Part shown: piece after piece, positions 8,675 through 17,400 of the stretch
Numbering within the stretch: the stretch's first letter is position 1
Layout: every line of letters starts with the position of its first letter
Origin: JANNPJ01 sp965200525
GTDB taxonomy: Bacteria > Actinomycetota > Actinomycetes > Actinomycetales > Kineosporiaceae
Assembly: GCA_965200525.1 (NCBI GenBank)
Contig: OZ241368.1
Location: 1,984,001 to 2,048,000, forward strand
DNA: 64,000 bases
Direction of reading: 5' to 3'
Position numbers and translations under genes: made by a program
Notes under the pieces: model-generated
What the model saw: the letters and a program-made list of their open reading frames with translations, nothing else
The model's database searches: none
What the model was told of the DNA's origin: nothing

Positions 8675-10048
8675 TCAGGATGCGGGCCTGATGAGGTGGA
8701 GGGTTTCGCGGTGTTTTCCGCGCAGGCGGGTGACGGTGTCGTTGGCAGCCTGAAACTGTGCCCCGGCCATTTCGGGGTTGAGGTTGTGGTAGACGTCCCG
8801 TAGGACGTTGATTTCGTGGCCAGTCATTTTGGCGACGACTTCGACAGGGATGCCTGCGGCCAGGAAGAGGCTGGCAGCATTGTGCCGCAGGTCGTGCAGG
8901 CGGATCGGTGGTAGCCCGGCTGCCTTGACAAGGCGTTCGAATTCGTCGCTGACAAGGTTAGGGTGGATGGGACTGCCGTCGTAGTCGCAAAAGATCAGGT
9001 TGTGATCGACGAACGCGGACCCCACCTGCAGCTTCAGTTGCCTCTGGGCCAGTCGGTGGTTGTCGAGGGCTTGGAGGGCTTCGGTCGGTAGGGGGATCCA
9101 CCGTTCGCCACGCTTGGACTTTGGTCGAGGGTGCAGTTTCCGGCCGTAGTGATCTTGCTGGCAGGACGGGCACACCGCGGTCTTGTCCTTGCCTCGCAGG
9201 ACGAGGCATTTCCACCGCACGGACAGGCCACCGTGTTTGAGGGCTTTCCATGAGGCGCCGAGCCATTCGGATCGACGGGCGGCGCTGTACACGTACTGGG
9301 TGTAGAGGGCTTCCCATCGGTGTCCGACGAGGGAGTCGAGGAACGCAGCGGTTTCGGTGGGGCCCCAGCGGATGTCGATGGCTTCGACGATGTCGGCGTC
9401 CCATTCGGCGTCGTCGTCATCAACGCTGCCGTCCCATGCCTTGCTGTCGCCGATGGCAGCCATCGTTCCGGCGGCGACGTTCTTGGTCACCCACCCTTCC
9501 CGCAGGGCGTAGTTGAGTGCGTTGCGGATGGTGTTCTGGTGGCGGCGCAGGGTGGACACCGTCAACTGGGCTTTCCACTGCCCGTGCCGCCCGGGCGGCC
9601 GTTCGGATTCGTCTTTGCGGCGCCCGAGATAGGCCAGGGCGTTGTTGATGTGCTTGTACTCCAGGTCCTGCAGCCGCAGGTGCCCGATCAGGGCGGTCCA
9701 AAGGTCGGCGCCGGCTTCGTAGTTCGCGATCGTGTTGGGTGAGTACGCCGGGCGGCGGCTCTTCTTCTGCTGAAGCCACCAGGTGAGCAGCCAGCCCACA
9801 GTGCGCCCACCGTCGTCAAGGCGGCGTCCAGCCCCGTAATCGGTCCTAGCGTTCTGATAGGCCAGGACAGCCGCCGAACGTGTCGGCAGCCCGCTTCCAC
9901 TGGGTCGGGGGCGCCTACCGGTGAGTGGATCCACCGGTAGGGTCAGGCGCCAGGACCAGGTCCGATGTGGAGCCCTCTTTCCGCACAGCGACGGGTCCGG
10001 GCACGGGCAGACTGGCCAGACTCCACCTTCCATCTTGCGTTTACCCAT
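8675..10048 (-). CDS. int: Tyrosine-family site-specific integrase
   Basis: The 457-residue product shows the tyrosine recombinase catalytic set in order: Arg in SAARRSEWLGASW (about 258-259), Lys in KSKRGERWIPL (about 312), HDLRH (His385, Arg388), His411 in KMTGHE and Tyr420 in DVYHNL. An N-terminal SAM-like core-binding domain (about 80-190, containing YSPNTIANYEAG) precedes it. A CPSC pair near 293-296 and a short Cys-rich N-terminus (CPCPDPSLCG) are characteristic of actinomycete element integrases. It would catalyse integration and excision of the island. The excisionase-like gene lies 122 bp upstream on the same strand, giving the common xis-int order. Confidence 0.92.
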   Translation of the reverse strand: MGKRKMEGGVWPVCPCPDPSLCGKRAPHRTWSWRLTLPVDPLTGRRPRPSGSGLPTRSAAVLAYQNARTDYGAGRRLDDGGRTVGWLLTWWLQQKKSRRPAYSPNTIANYEAGADLWTALIGHLRLQDLEYKHINNALAYLGRRKDESERPPGRHGQWKAQLTVSTLRRHQNTIRNALNYALREGWVTKNVAAGTMAAIGDSKAWDGSVDDDDAEWDADIVEAIDIRWGPTETAAFLDSLVGHRWEALYTQYVYSAARRSEWLGASWKALKHGGLSVRWKCLVLRGKDKTAVCPSCQQDHYGRKLHPRPKSKRGERWIPLPTEALQALDNHRLAQRQLKLQVGSAFVDHNLIFCDYDGSPIHPNLVSDEFERLVKAAGLPPIRLHDLRHNAASLFLAAGIPVEVVAKMTGHEINVLRDVYHNLNPEMAGAQFQAANDTVTRLRGKHRETLHLIRPAS

Positions 10049-10170
10049 GTCTCTCGTCTCACTATCGGCCGTCGTAGATCCGACGGATCGCGGTCACGCG
10101 CACCGATCAGGTCGGCTTGGCGCTGGGGTGGGGCAGGATTAGTCCCGCTGCCCCGCGTGTCGCAACCTGG

Positions 10171-10419
10171 CTACGCGGCGTGCAATTTATGGGGATGCGC
10201 GCGCTCCGGGGTATTGGCGCCAGTGGGGATTCGTAGGAAAGTCAGCAGGTCGGCGCGGGTGACGCGGTAGCGATTGCCGACCTTGTAGACCCGCACGGGA
10301 TAGTTGCCTGCCCGGGCCAGGACGTAGGCTTCGTTGCGGCTGATTCCCAAGGCGCGAGCGCTGGTCATGAGGTCGATGGATACCGGCAGTTCCAGTACTT
10401 CAGCCTCGGTCATGCTCAT
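10171..10419 (-). CDS. xis: Excisionase-like MerR/HTH_17 DNA-binding protein
   Basis: The 82-residue product has a winged helix-turn-helix of the excisionase type (SARALGISRNEAYVLARAG, then VYKVGNRYRVTRADLLTFL). The wing motif RxRVxRxDL is characteristic. It sits directly upstream of the integrase on the same strand, the usual place of Xis in actinomycete integrative elements, where it directs recombination toward excision and may regulate int. The downstream tail is basic and disordered. The start (ATG 10419) is preceded by AAGGAG at about nine bases. Confident for the DNA-binding fold, inferred for the role. Confidence 0.82.
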   Translation of the reverse strand: MSMTEAEVLELPVSIDLMTSARALGISRNEAYVLARAGNYPVRVYKVGNRYRVTRADLLTFLRIPTGANTPERAHPHKLHAA

Positions 10420-10464
10420 ACGCGCGAACTCCTTCCAAAGCTATGCGCGCTGTGTGGTTCCGGG

Positions 10465-10495
10465 GGCAAAGCCGCAGCTGATCTGCGGCTTTGCC
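10465..10495 (-). terminator. Hairpin terminator after the methyltransferase pair
   Basis: Perfect 13-bp inverted repeat (GGCAAAGCCGCAG and its complement) around a 5-base loop. It lies about 140 bp downstream of the minus-strand gene ending at 10633, with no long T tract, as is common in actinomycetes. It would separate the methyltransferase pair from xis-int. Confidence 0.65.
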
Positions 10496-10632
10496 GTCGG
10501 TTGGTCGGTTGGTCGGTCCAGCGTTGCTCAACTTCGGGTGAAGGTGGAGCGGGCCCGGCCCGATCCGGGCAGGGGTCGCTTCATCAGCTGGTCAGGGCGC
10601 GCCGGAGCGGCCCGTGGGTGGCCAACAAGCGG

Positions 10633-11763
10633 TCATGCGGCCAGACGGTCGGCGCCTGCCCAAAGCGGGGCTGATACTCCGTCGGGCGGGTCACCCTCTG
10701 GGGCGGCAGAGAGAGGGACAGCGGCGGTTGGCGGGTCGTACCGCAGCACGATGACGTCCTCGTGTACTGGCACCTGCTGGGGAATGCCGGCAGCGCGTGC
10801 CTGGCGGGCGGCTAGCAGCTGGAAGAACGAGGTCCGCGGAATGAGCCGGCCCTGGCGCAGGCCGGCCATCAGCGCCGGGTTGCGCTCGACCAAGGTGAGG
10901 CCGGCGTTCTGGGCGGCGGCGATCACCGCGCTCGGCAGGTCGACGAGTTCACCGCCACGTCGGTAGGGGCGGGTCGTCAGGACGACGTACCCGCCGGGGC
11001 GCAGTAAGGTGACGGCCCCGGCCAGGATTTCGGTGAACCCGGCGAGCAGGTCATCGAGGCCGGAGTGGGCGAGGTTGCCCGAGCCGCGGCGGGTGGGTGA
11101 GTACCGGAAGTCACTCTTGCCCACGGCCTGTCCGGGACCAGGGGCGGTGACCTGCCCGTGGGTGTGGGCCCCGTACGGAGGGGAGGTCACGATCAGTGCC
11201 ACCGGCCGTTCCCGGGACGTCGCCTGGGCCATCTCTTCCGGGGCGATGGGGTCGGCGGCCTGCGGACGGGTGAGCAGGTCGGCGAGCGCGGGCTGGATCA
11301 CCTTTGGCAGGTCCCGGGCGTCCGCGCACACCACCCGCCCGACCCCATCTGCTCCGGCGGTCCGGGCGAGGGCCAGGTTCGCTCGGGCCAGGACGGCCCA
11401 CTGGGGTTCGTACTCGGTGCCCAGGGCGTGCCGGTCGGCGCGGACGGCTTCGACGAGGGTGGTGCCGATCCCGCACATCGGGTCCAGGACCAGGTCCCCG
11501 GGGTGGCTGAAGTGGTGGATGGCGTGTGCGGCGATCGCCGGGAGCATCTTGGCCGGGTGGGTCACCGAGGCGGCCACGTACCGGCCGGAGCGCTGGGTCT
11601 TGGCGTCCTGCTGCCCGGTCATCCACACCGACGTCGCCTGGTAGATCGGATTTGCCGTGAAGTACGCCGCCGGGTCGCGCGTCACCACCGGCAGTTCGGG
11701 TCCGGCCTCCGACGGCTTGCCGTCGGACGGGTGCAGGCCGGTGGAGTTGTGGAGCTGGGTCAC
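10633..11763 (-). CDS. Amino-methyltransferase for DNA (N6-adenine or N4-cytosine type)
   Basis: The 376-residue product has SAM-binding motif I DPMCGIGTTLVEA at 94-106 and catalytic motif IV TSPPYG at 193-198, followed by a GGYVVLTTRPYRR strand. That is the layout of exocyclic amino-methyltransferases, N4-cytosine or N6-adenine. The order of motifs (I before IV) and the TSPPY form favour the N4-cytosine-like or beta-type group, but the target base cannot be read from sequence. The GTG start at 11763 overlaps the stop of the upstream paralogue by four bases. No partner nuclease is adjacent, so it may be an orphan, epigenetic or anti-restriction enzyme of the element. Confidence 0.85.
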   Translation of the reverse strand: MTQLHNSTGLHPSDGKPSEAGPELPVVTRDPAAYFTANPIYQATSVWMTGQQDAKTQRSGRYVAASVTHPAKMLPAIAAHAIHHFSHPGDLVLDPMCGIGTTLVEAVRADRHALGTEYEPQWAVLARANLALARTAGADGVGRVVCADARDLPKVIQPALADLLTRPQAADPIAPEEMAQATSRERPVALIVTSPPYGAHTHGQVTAPGPGQAVGKSDFRYSPTRRGSGNLAHSGLDDLLAGFTEILAGAVTLLRPGGYVVLTTRPYRRGGELVDLPSAVIAAAQNAGLTLVERNPALMAGLRQGRLIPRTSFFQLLAARQARAAGIPQQVPVHEDVIVLRYDPPTAAVPLSAAPEGDPPDGVSAPLWAGADRLAA

Positions 11764-12827
11764 TGGGCGCCTCCAGGCTGAGCATCCGATCCGGTGGGCT
11801 TGAAAAACACGATCAGGTCCGAATGCACCGGCATGTGCAGGGCCGGGTCACCGAAACGGGCCGCAGCGTCGGCACCGGTGGCCACGGACTCGCGCGGGGC
11901 CCACCGCCAGGGGACCGATCCGTCCTCGGACGGGGGCAGGTGCCAGGCCGGGTCATCAGGGCCGAAGTGCGGGTTAATCCGTCCCGCCGTGACGGTGGCG
12001 TGGACGATCGGATTGTGCTGCAGGTACCGCAGACCGGCCTCCTGGGCGTGAGCAATCAGCGGTCCTATCCGGTCCACCGCGCCATCCAGGTGAGGAGTGA
12101 TGCGGGTCAGAACCGCCACGACCCCACCCGGACCAACCAGATCGACGCCCCGGGTCACGGCCTCCATCTGGAACGCCAACACCGCATCCACTTCGATCTC
12201 CGGTCGCGTGACTCCCGGCATTTCCTCAGCCGGGCTCGGCGCGGGAACATCGCCAGGGATCTCCGTGTCGCCGTCGGTGGCGATCGAGCTGAGCGAATGC
12301 GTCGGGTCACCGGGGCAGGGCGGGCTGATGATCAGCAGATCATCGAGGTCCCCCGACAGGTGCGACACCCACGGGTCGGCAACCAGCGAAGCGCCGCTGG
12401 TGCTGCGGGAGAAGGTGCCCAGCAGGACCCGCTGGACGCTGGTGCGCGGCAGTTGACGGTGGTCGGGGGCGGCGATCTGACGACCCTGAGCGAGGGCGAC
12501 GTCCACGACGGTGCCGTCCCCGGCGTCGCTGACCCGGACCCGATCACCGGGGCGCGAGTATCCGGTGATGATCGCTTCCCAGAGGGACGCGGTCCATCGC
12601 CACGCACACGGCGGTTCACCGAAGGCCGGGCAATGCCCCGAACGCCGACAGCTCGGCAGCTGGCCGTCGGTGATCCAGACCGAGATCGGCGTCGGAGTGA
12701 TCGGCCAGCCGGGTCGGGCAGCCGCATCGGACGGTGCCGGATCAGGAGCCGAGGATGCAGCCGACGCCGCGTCCCCGGGTCGGCTCGAATGCCGGTCGTG
12801 GTGAGAAGGGTGGTGGGTGGAGGTCAT
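11760..12827 (-). CDS. Degenerate paralogue of the adjacent DNA methyltransferase
   Basis: The 355-residue product aligns with the following gene over most of its length: SVWITDGQ against SVWMTGQQ, GYSRPGDRVRVSDAGDGTVV against FSHPGDLVLDPMCGIGTTLV, ISPPCPGDPTH against TSPPYGAHTHG, AGLRYLQHNPIVHATVTAGR against AGLTLVERNPALMAGLRQGR, and MPVHSDLIVFF against VPVHEDVIVLR. The SAM-binding loop and the catalytic Tyr are lost, so it is probably catalytically dead and may act as a partner or specificity subunit. ATG 12827 was chosen because upstream in-frame residues look non-coding. Its stop is coupled to the active gene's start, so the pair should be made in similar amounts. Confidence 0.7.
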   Translation of the reverse strand: MTSTHHPSHHDRHSSRPGDAASAASSAPDPAPSDAAARPGWPITPTPISVWITDGQLPSCRRSGHCPAFGEPPCAWRWTASLWEAIITGYSRPGDRVRVSDAGDGTVVDVALAQGRQIAAPDHRQLPRTSVQRVLLGTFSRSTSGASLVADPWVSHLSGDLDDLLIISPPCPGDPTHSLSSIATDGDTEIPGDVPAPSPAEEMPGVTRPEIEVDAVLAFQMEAVTRGVDLVGPGGVVAVLTRITPHLDGAVDRIGPLIAHAQEAGLRYLQHNPIVHATVTAGRINPHFGPDDPAWHLPPSEDGSVPWRWAPRESVATGADAAARFGDPALHMPVHSDLIVFFKPTGSDAQPGGAQ

Positions 12828-13367
12828 GAGGATGTGCCCCACGGCCACTGGCGACGTCTGACAGTCCCCAATCCGGATTTGAACCCCGAATATCCGGGCT
12901 GATCCGTAGCCGTGACCAAACCGTGACCGCAGTGTCGGGTCGGCCCGGGCCAAGCAGTATGCGAGGACAGTGGCGGCCAGCCGCGCCAGTCGTTGGCAGA
13001 TTTGGCCTAGCCCAACCCTGATGCCGCTGCCGCTGGGGCGAGGTACCGAGCCGGAGCCCTCGTCACGTTACCGGCCCAGTCCAGCGTGCCGGCGCTCCTA
13101 GATCGAGTGACTCCCAATGGCGAGCCCGGTCGGCTCCGCCGGCCCGCGCGGGGCGGTCACTCACGGATGCCCGGTGTGCGTCGTCGTGTTCGAGTCGATG
13201 TGCCAAGAGTGCGCCTCGACCACGCAGGTGATCGGCCGGGAAATGATGAGCACGTACTGGGCTGTGCCGGACACCGGTACGGCCCCGTTTCCCCTCATGC
13301 GGATCAGGTGGCGTGTTTCAATAGTTGACTTCGGCTGAGGTCTGACTGTCGGTGATTAAGGACGTCA
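12828..13367. other. Intergenic region upstream of the CHAT module
   Basis: About 540 bp with no confident gene. A plus-strand reading at 13117-13338 has paired Cys (CPVC, MCQEC) and could be a 73-residue protein, but it has no ribosome site. The region contains copy A of a long direct repeat (13041-13101) and should also hold the promoters of the minus-strand methyltransferase pair and the plus-strand CHAT operon. Confidence 0.5.
13046..13077 (+). repeat. Direct repeat copy A (32-bp perfect core)
   Basis: Identical over 32 bp to 23395-23426 and similar over about 60 bp (13041-13101 against 23390-23450, about eight mismatches). The two copies have the same orientation and bracket the CHAT/STAND module. 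The core begins CCGAGCCGGAGCCCTCG. Confidence 0.9.
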
Positions 13368-13754
13368 ATGGATTCGCACAGCACCCCAGGTCAGGCCGGT
13401 CAGCGGTTCGCCTATCAAAGATCCACCGATTTCCGATGGACGAAGCGGGCCTTTGAACTTCTCGAGACCGGGGCACTGTCGGTCGAGTTCCATCCGGACG
13501 ACAACTCGCCGGATCATGCCGACGTGACGGGTGACTGCCCTCGCTGTGCCCACAGGATCCAGTTTCAGCGCACGCTCACAGCCGTTCTCGATCAAGGGAC
13601 GAGAGGCCTGCAGACGCGGCCCGACCCGGTCGCAGGGCGCCGGTACACGATCGACGTTGTCTGCAGCTGCACGGTCGATCACGAGGATGCCCCGCCCAAC
13701 GTCACCGGCTGCGGTGCTGTCTTCCGCATCGAGGTCGAGGCGGCCCCTTCGTGA
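13368..13754 (+). CDS. Small Cys-rich protein, first gene of the CHAT operon
   Basis: No named family. The 128-residue product carries two Cys clusters, DCPRCAHRI near 56-64 and VVCSCTV plus TGCGAVF in the last third, a layout fit for one structural zinc site. The rest is beta-rich and hydrophilic. ATG 13368 is well supported by AAGGA seven bases upstream. Its stop overlaps the next gene's GTG by four bases, so it is translated with the membrane protein and the CHAT protease. It could be a recognition or adaptor subunit, or a protease substrate; this is inference. Confidence 0.75.
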   Translation: MDSHSTPGQAGQRFAYQRSTDFRWTKRAFELLETGALSVEFHPDDNSPDHADVTGDCPRCAHRIQFQRTLTAVLDQGTRGLQTRPDPVAGRRYTIDVVCSCTVDHEDAPPNVTGCGAVFRIEVEAAPS

Positions 13755-14416
13755 GTGGGGTTCCTCCTGGTTACCGGGCCGTCCTACCCGAAGACCGTCC
13801 TGCCCCGGAGGACCTGAAGGAGCAGCTCGCCTTCGAAGCGCTGAGCCGGGAGTCACTGGCCGCGACCCAGAAGAGCGCCGAAGCCTGGCGCAACGGGCTC
13901 ACCGGGTTGCTTGCTCTTGTCACCACCGGCGCTGTGCTGACCGGACGTGACGCCACCGCACATCTCACGACACCGTGGCGGGTGGCCGCCACCGTCCTGA
14001 TCGGCAGCGGGATCGCGCTGACCATTGCCGGTCTCTGGGAGGCCCTGGCTGCTCAGGCCGGCACCCGCTCAGGCAAGATGTCGCTCGAAGCGATCCGAAC
14101 CCAGTACGGCTCGATCACTGCGTATCGCGTGCGTCTGGCCGACAGCTCCGCGCGCCGTCTGGCCCGGGCCCGCATCGCCGTCGCGACAGCCCTCGGCACA
14201 CTGCTGCTCGGGCTGGTCACCACCTGGTGGGCGCCCCTGGCCCACGAGTCGCCGCCCGCGTATCTGCAGGTCACGACCTCGACGGGCAGCGTCTGCGGCG
14301 AGCTGCGCTCCGCCGACGCCGGTGTCGTGCGCCTGTCCATTCACGGCAGACACGATCTCGCGACCATCCAGTTGGACGCTGTTGGCAACCTGGAAGTCGT
14401 CGCGCGGTGCCGATGA
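13751..14416 (+). CDS. Membrane protein with three predicted helices in the CHAT operon
   Basis: The 221-residue product has a helical N-terminal segment, two hydrophobic helices near 46-64 and 73-98, an amphipathic linker rich in Arg and Ala, a third helix near 142-160 (LGTLLLGLVTTWWAPL), and a beta-rich C-terminal domain (VTTSTGSVCGELRSADAG). No known family recognised. It starts at GTG 13751 inside the upstream stop and ends inside the start of the TPR-CHAT gene (ATGA). Equal expression with a caspase-like protease makes it a candidate membrane effector or anchor that the protease cleaves or attaches to; there is no direct evidence for cleavage. Confidence 0.75.
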   Translation: MSGVPPGYRAVLPEDRPAPEDLKEQLAFEALSRESLAATQKSAEAWRNGLTGLLALVTTGAVLTGRDATAHLTTPWRVAATVLIGSGIALTIAGLWEALAAQAGTRSGKMSLEAIRTQYGSITAYRVRLADSSARRLARARIAVATALGTLLLGLVTTWWAPLAHESPPAYLQVTTSTGSVCGELRSADAGVVRLSIHGRHDLATIQLDAVGNLEVVARCR

Positions 14417-17400
14417 ACAACCTGGTCACCCAGCTCGCCGAAGCCCTCGCGCGATTTGACCACGACGGCGACCCCGCCATCGTCGTTGAGACCGGGTACA
14501 CCGACATCGCCTTCGAACTCCATCGCATCCTGCTGGCCGGAGACGACACCGTCGAGGCCAACGCTGCTCCTGCCGCTCACGCCGTACTGGCCCGGTACTG
14601 CCTGCTCCAGGCCCAATTCACCAGCCTCGATATCGAGCAGCTGCGCGCGGTTCTGGGCATGGTGTCGCACCACGTCGACCTGATCGCCGAGCGCCCCGGC
14701 GTCATCCCGCGCGAGATCTTCGCTCTGGGCCTGGATCTGTGCACGTTCTACCGGTCATCGGGCATCGGGGCGGTACTCGACCTGGCACTGCGTTTGACCG
14801 AACGTCTCAGCGGCCCGATCGTCTACGGCACGCCGTACGACAGGGTCCTGACAGTCGTGTCGGAACAGTTCAGCGATCGATTCCGTCGTTTCGGCCAACG
14901 AGGCGATCTGGTCGTTGCCCGAGATCTGGCCGAGCGTGCCGTCCAGGCTAACCGTCTGCCGGCATCCGAGCAGATCAACCGGCACCTGCCGTTGTGGGGG
15001 ATGTGGTGGACGCTCTGGGAGCAGGGTCAGGACGTGGACGACCTGAACGGGGCCATCGACGCAGGGGTGTCGGTGATCGATCTGTTGCCCGAGGACGACC
15101 CCCGGCAAGGGGGCCTGCGACGCAACCTGGGCCACATGCTGCACACCCGATTTCGCCGGGGCGGCGACGCCAACGACCGTGATCGGGCCATCGCCGTCCT
15201 GAACCTCGCCCTGACCGGTCCGTTCGAAGCCCCCCAGGACCGGGCCGGGGTGTACGCAGTGCTCGGCAGCATCTTCCTCGACGACATCGAGAACCCCTCG
15301 CCCGAGGCCCTCGAAAAGGCGCTGGCCGCACTGGCCGCCGGCCTTCAGGACGCAGCCCCGACCGGCCCTGATCGACCTTCGCTGACCAACAACTATTGGG
15401 TCGCGGCCTCGAATTTGTTCCACCTGAACCCCTCACCCGAGCGCATGGGACATCTCGAGCAGGCCGCTGAACTGGCCCTGCAGCCGGAGGCCGGTGTACC
15501 CCAGGCTCCCTCGCAGATTCTGCGCGAACTCGCCCACGCCTACGGCAGGCTCTTCTTCCGAGATGGAGATCCCCGTCTTCCCGACGTGATTTCACAGAAA
15601 TACCTGCTCGCCATCGATTCGGCCCGGCGGGAGCCCCCCACCGATCTGGCCGACCTGCTGTCTCATGCCGGCACCGCCGAGCAACTGATGTTCATGAAGA
15701 ACAACGATCCGGCCCGGATCCTGCTGTCCTGCCAGCACCTGCAGGAAGCGGTAGACCTGTCACCGCCGGGGCACCCCGAGCGGGGCCCGCGGCTCACCCA
15801 CTACGTCATTAGCCGGGCAATCGCCCTGGGGATCGACGAAGCCGAGGACAGCATTCTCGACCTGGGACGGGAAGCACTAACCCTCGTCTCTTCGTCGGAG
15901 GACGTCGCACGCCTACGGGTAGCTCTGAGCGACCTGACCTCTGAGCTTGCCACGCGTACCAGGAGCGCCGAGATGGCGAAAGAGGCGACGGCCCTCCTCG
16001 AGACGACGCTGCGGGACGCGCCGCCGCAGTGGCCCGGCCGCGGCGCGCTCGTTCCACGTCTGGCCAGGTCCGCGACGCTGCGCTACGAGCTCGACCCGAC
16101 CGATCGCCATTGCGACCTCATGATCGAGACAGCGGAGCGACTGCTTGCGGTCCAGGCGAACGACGACTCCTCCACGTCCCTCATGCTTCGCCTGGTCGAC
16201 CTCGTGCTCGCGCGCCTCGACCGACCCGGTGGCCAGAGGTACCTCGACGCCGCTGTCCGCCTGGCGACAGCCACCCGAGACGGGGCCTCGGACATCCAGC
16301 TTCCGGAAGCGGCATTCCTTCGGGCGGTGGCCCTGTTCCGTCGCTACAAGTTCTCCCCAGAGGAGGGGCATTTCGAGCAGGCCCTACTGCAGGCGCGAGA
16401 AGCCGTCGACCTGGGAACAGGGCCAGAGCGGACGGAACGTTTCGGTGAGTACCTGGCGAACCTGCAGCAGCTCCTGAACAACGCCATACAGACCTCCGAG
16501 CACGAAGATCTGGTGGACGAGGCGGTTGCCGTCGGCCTGCGGACCGTCGAGGTCAACCGCGACCGGCCCGTCGCCCTGCGGGCGGCCCTACTCTTCCTGG
16601 GCCTCGCCCGGCTGGTCCGTTCGGACCAGCTGGGCGAAGAGAACGATCTTGCCCTCGCCATCGGGCTGCTGCGCGAGAGCCTGGCGACCACCGTCGAGGC
16701 TCCCCTCTTTGAGGGAATGACTCTCGTCCGCCTCGGAAGTTCGCTGCTGAAAAGAGTACAAGACAGGCACGGGACGGCAGATCTTGACGAGGCTGTCGAG
16801 GTCCTGACCCGGGCAGCGGCTCTGGATTCTGACGAAACGGCGGATGCCAACATGCTGCTGTCGATGGCACTCAGGCAACGATTTGCCGCGCAGGCGGAAC
16901 TGACCGATTCGGAAGAGGCCCTGAACCGGGCCCGACAGGCCGCCGGTCATCCCGAGCCGACGTCTCGGTCCGGCGTGCTGAGCTCGATCCTACTGGCACA
17001 GACCCTGCAACAGCGCTTCGACGACTCGGGCCGGATGGCCGACATCCAGGAAGCCATAAGCCTGTTCAGCTCCGCCCTGGCGCAGGAGCTGACACCGGAG
17101 ATGCGCGGCTCGACTTTCCATGACCTCGGCGGTGCGCTCGCCTCCCGGTTCCGGCACACGAACCGGCTGGCGGACATCGAGGAGGCAATCGAGGCGCAAC
17201 GTCAGGCTCTGGCCTTGGTGTCGGAAGATTCATCGTCATATCCGGCGTACGTGAGCGGGCTCAGCAATCTTCTGCGCATGAGGTATTCGCGCAGCGGGCG
17301 GGGTGCGGACATCAACGAGTCAGTTCGACTGGCCGCCCGAGCCGTCTACACGAGTGGGCCGCAATCCGATTCGCTCGCGCCGCGTCTGTCCGTTCTCGGC

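Noticed and set aside
12862..12897. tRNA-like T-arm on the minus strand (GGTTCAAATCC) as a possible attachment site
   Set aside because: The flanking bases do not form the required 5-pair stem and no other tRNA parts are present.
13117..13338. Possible Cys-rich protein of 73 residues upstream of the CHAT operon
   Set aside because: It has paired Cys but no ribosome site or neighbour linkage; too weak to call.
13751..14416. Gasdermin identity for the CHAT-operon membrane protein
   Set aside because: Hydrophobic helices dominate and there is no gasdermin-like beta-rich N-terminal pattern; only the genetic context is similar.
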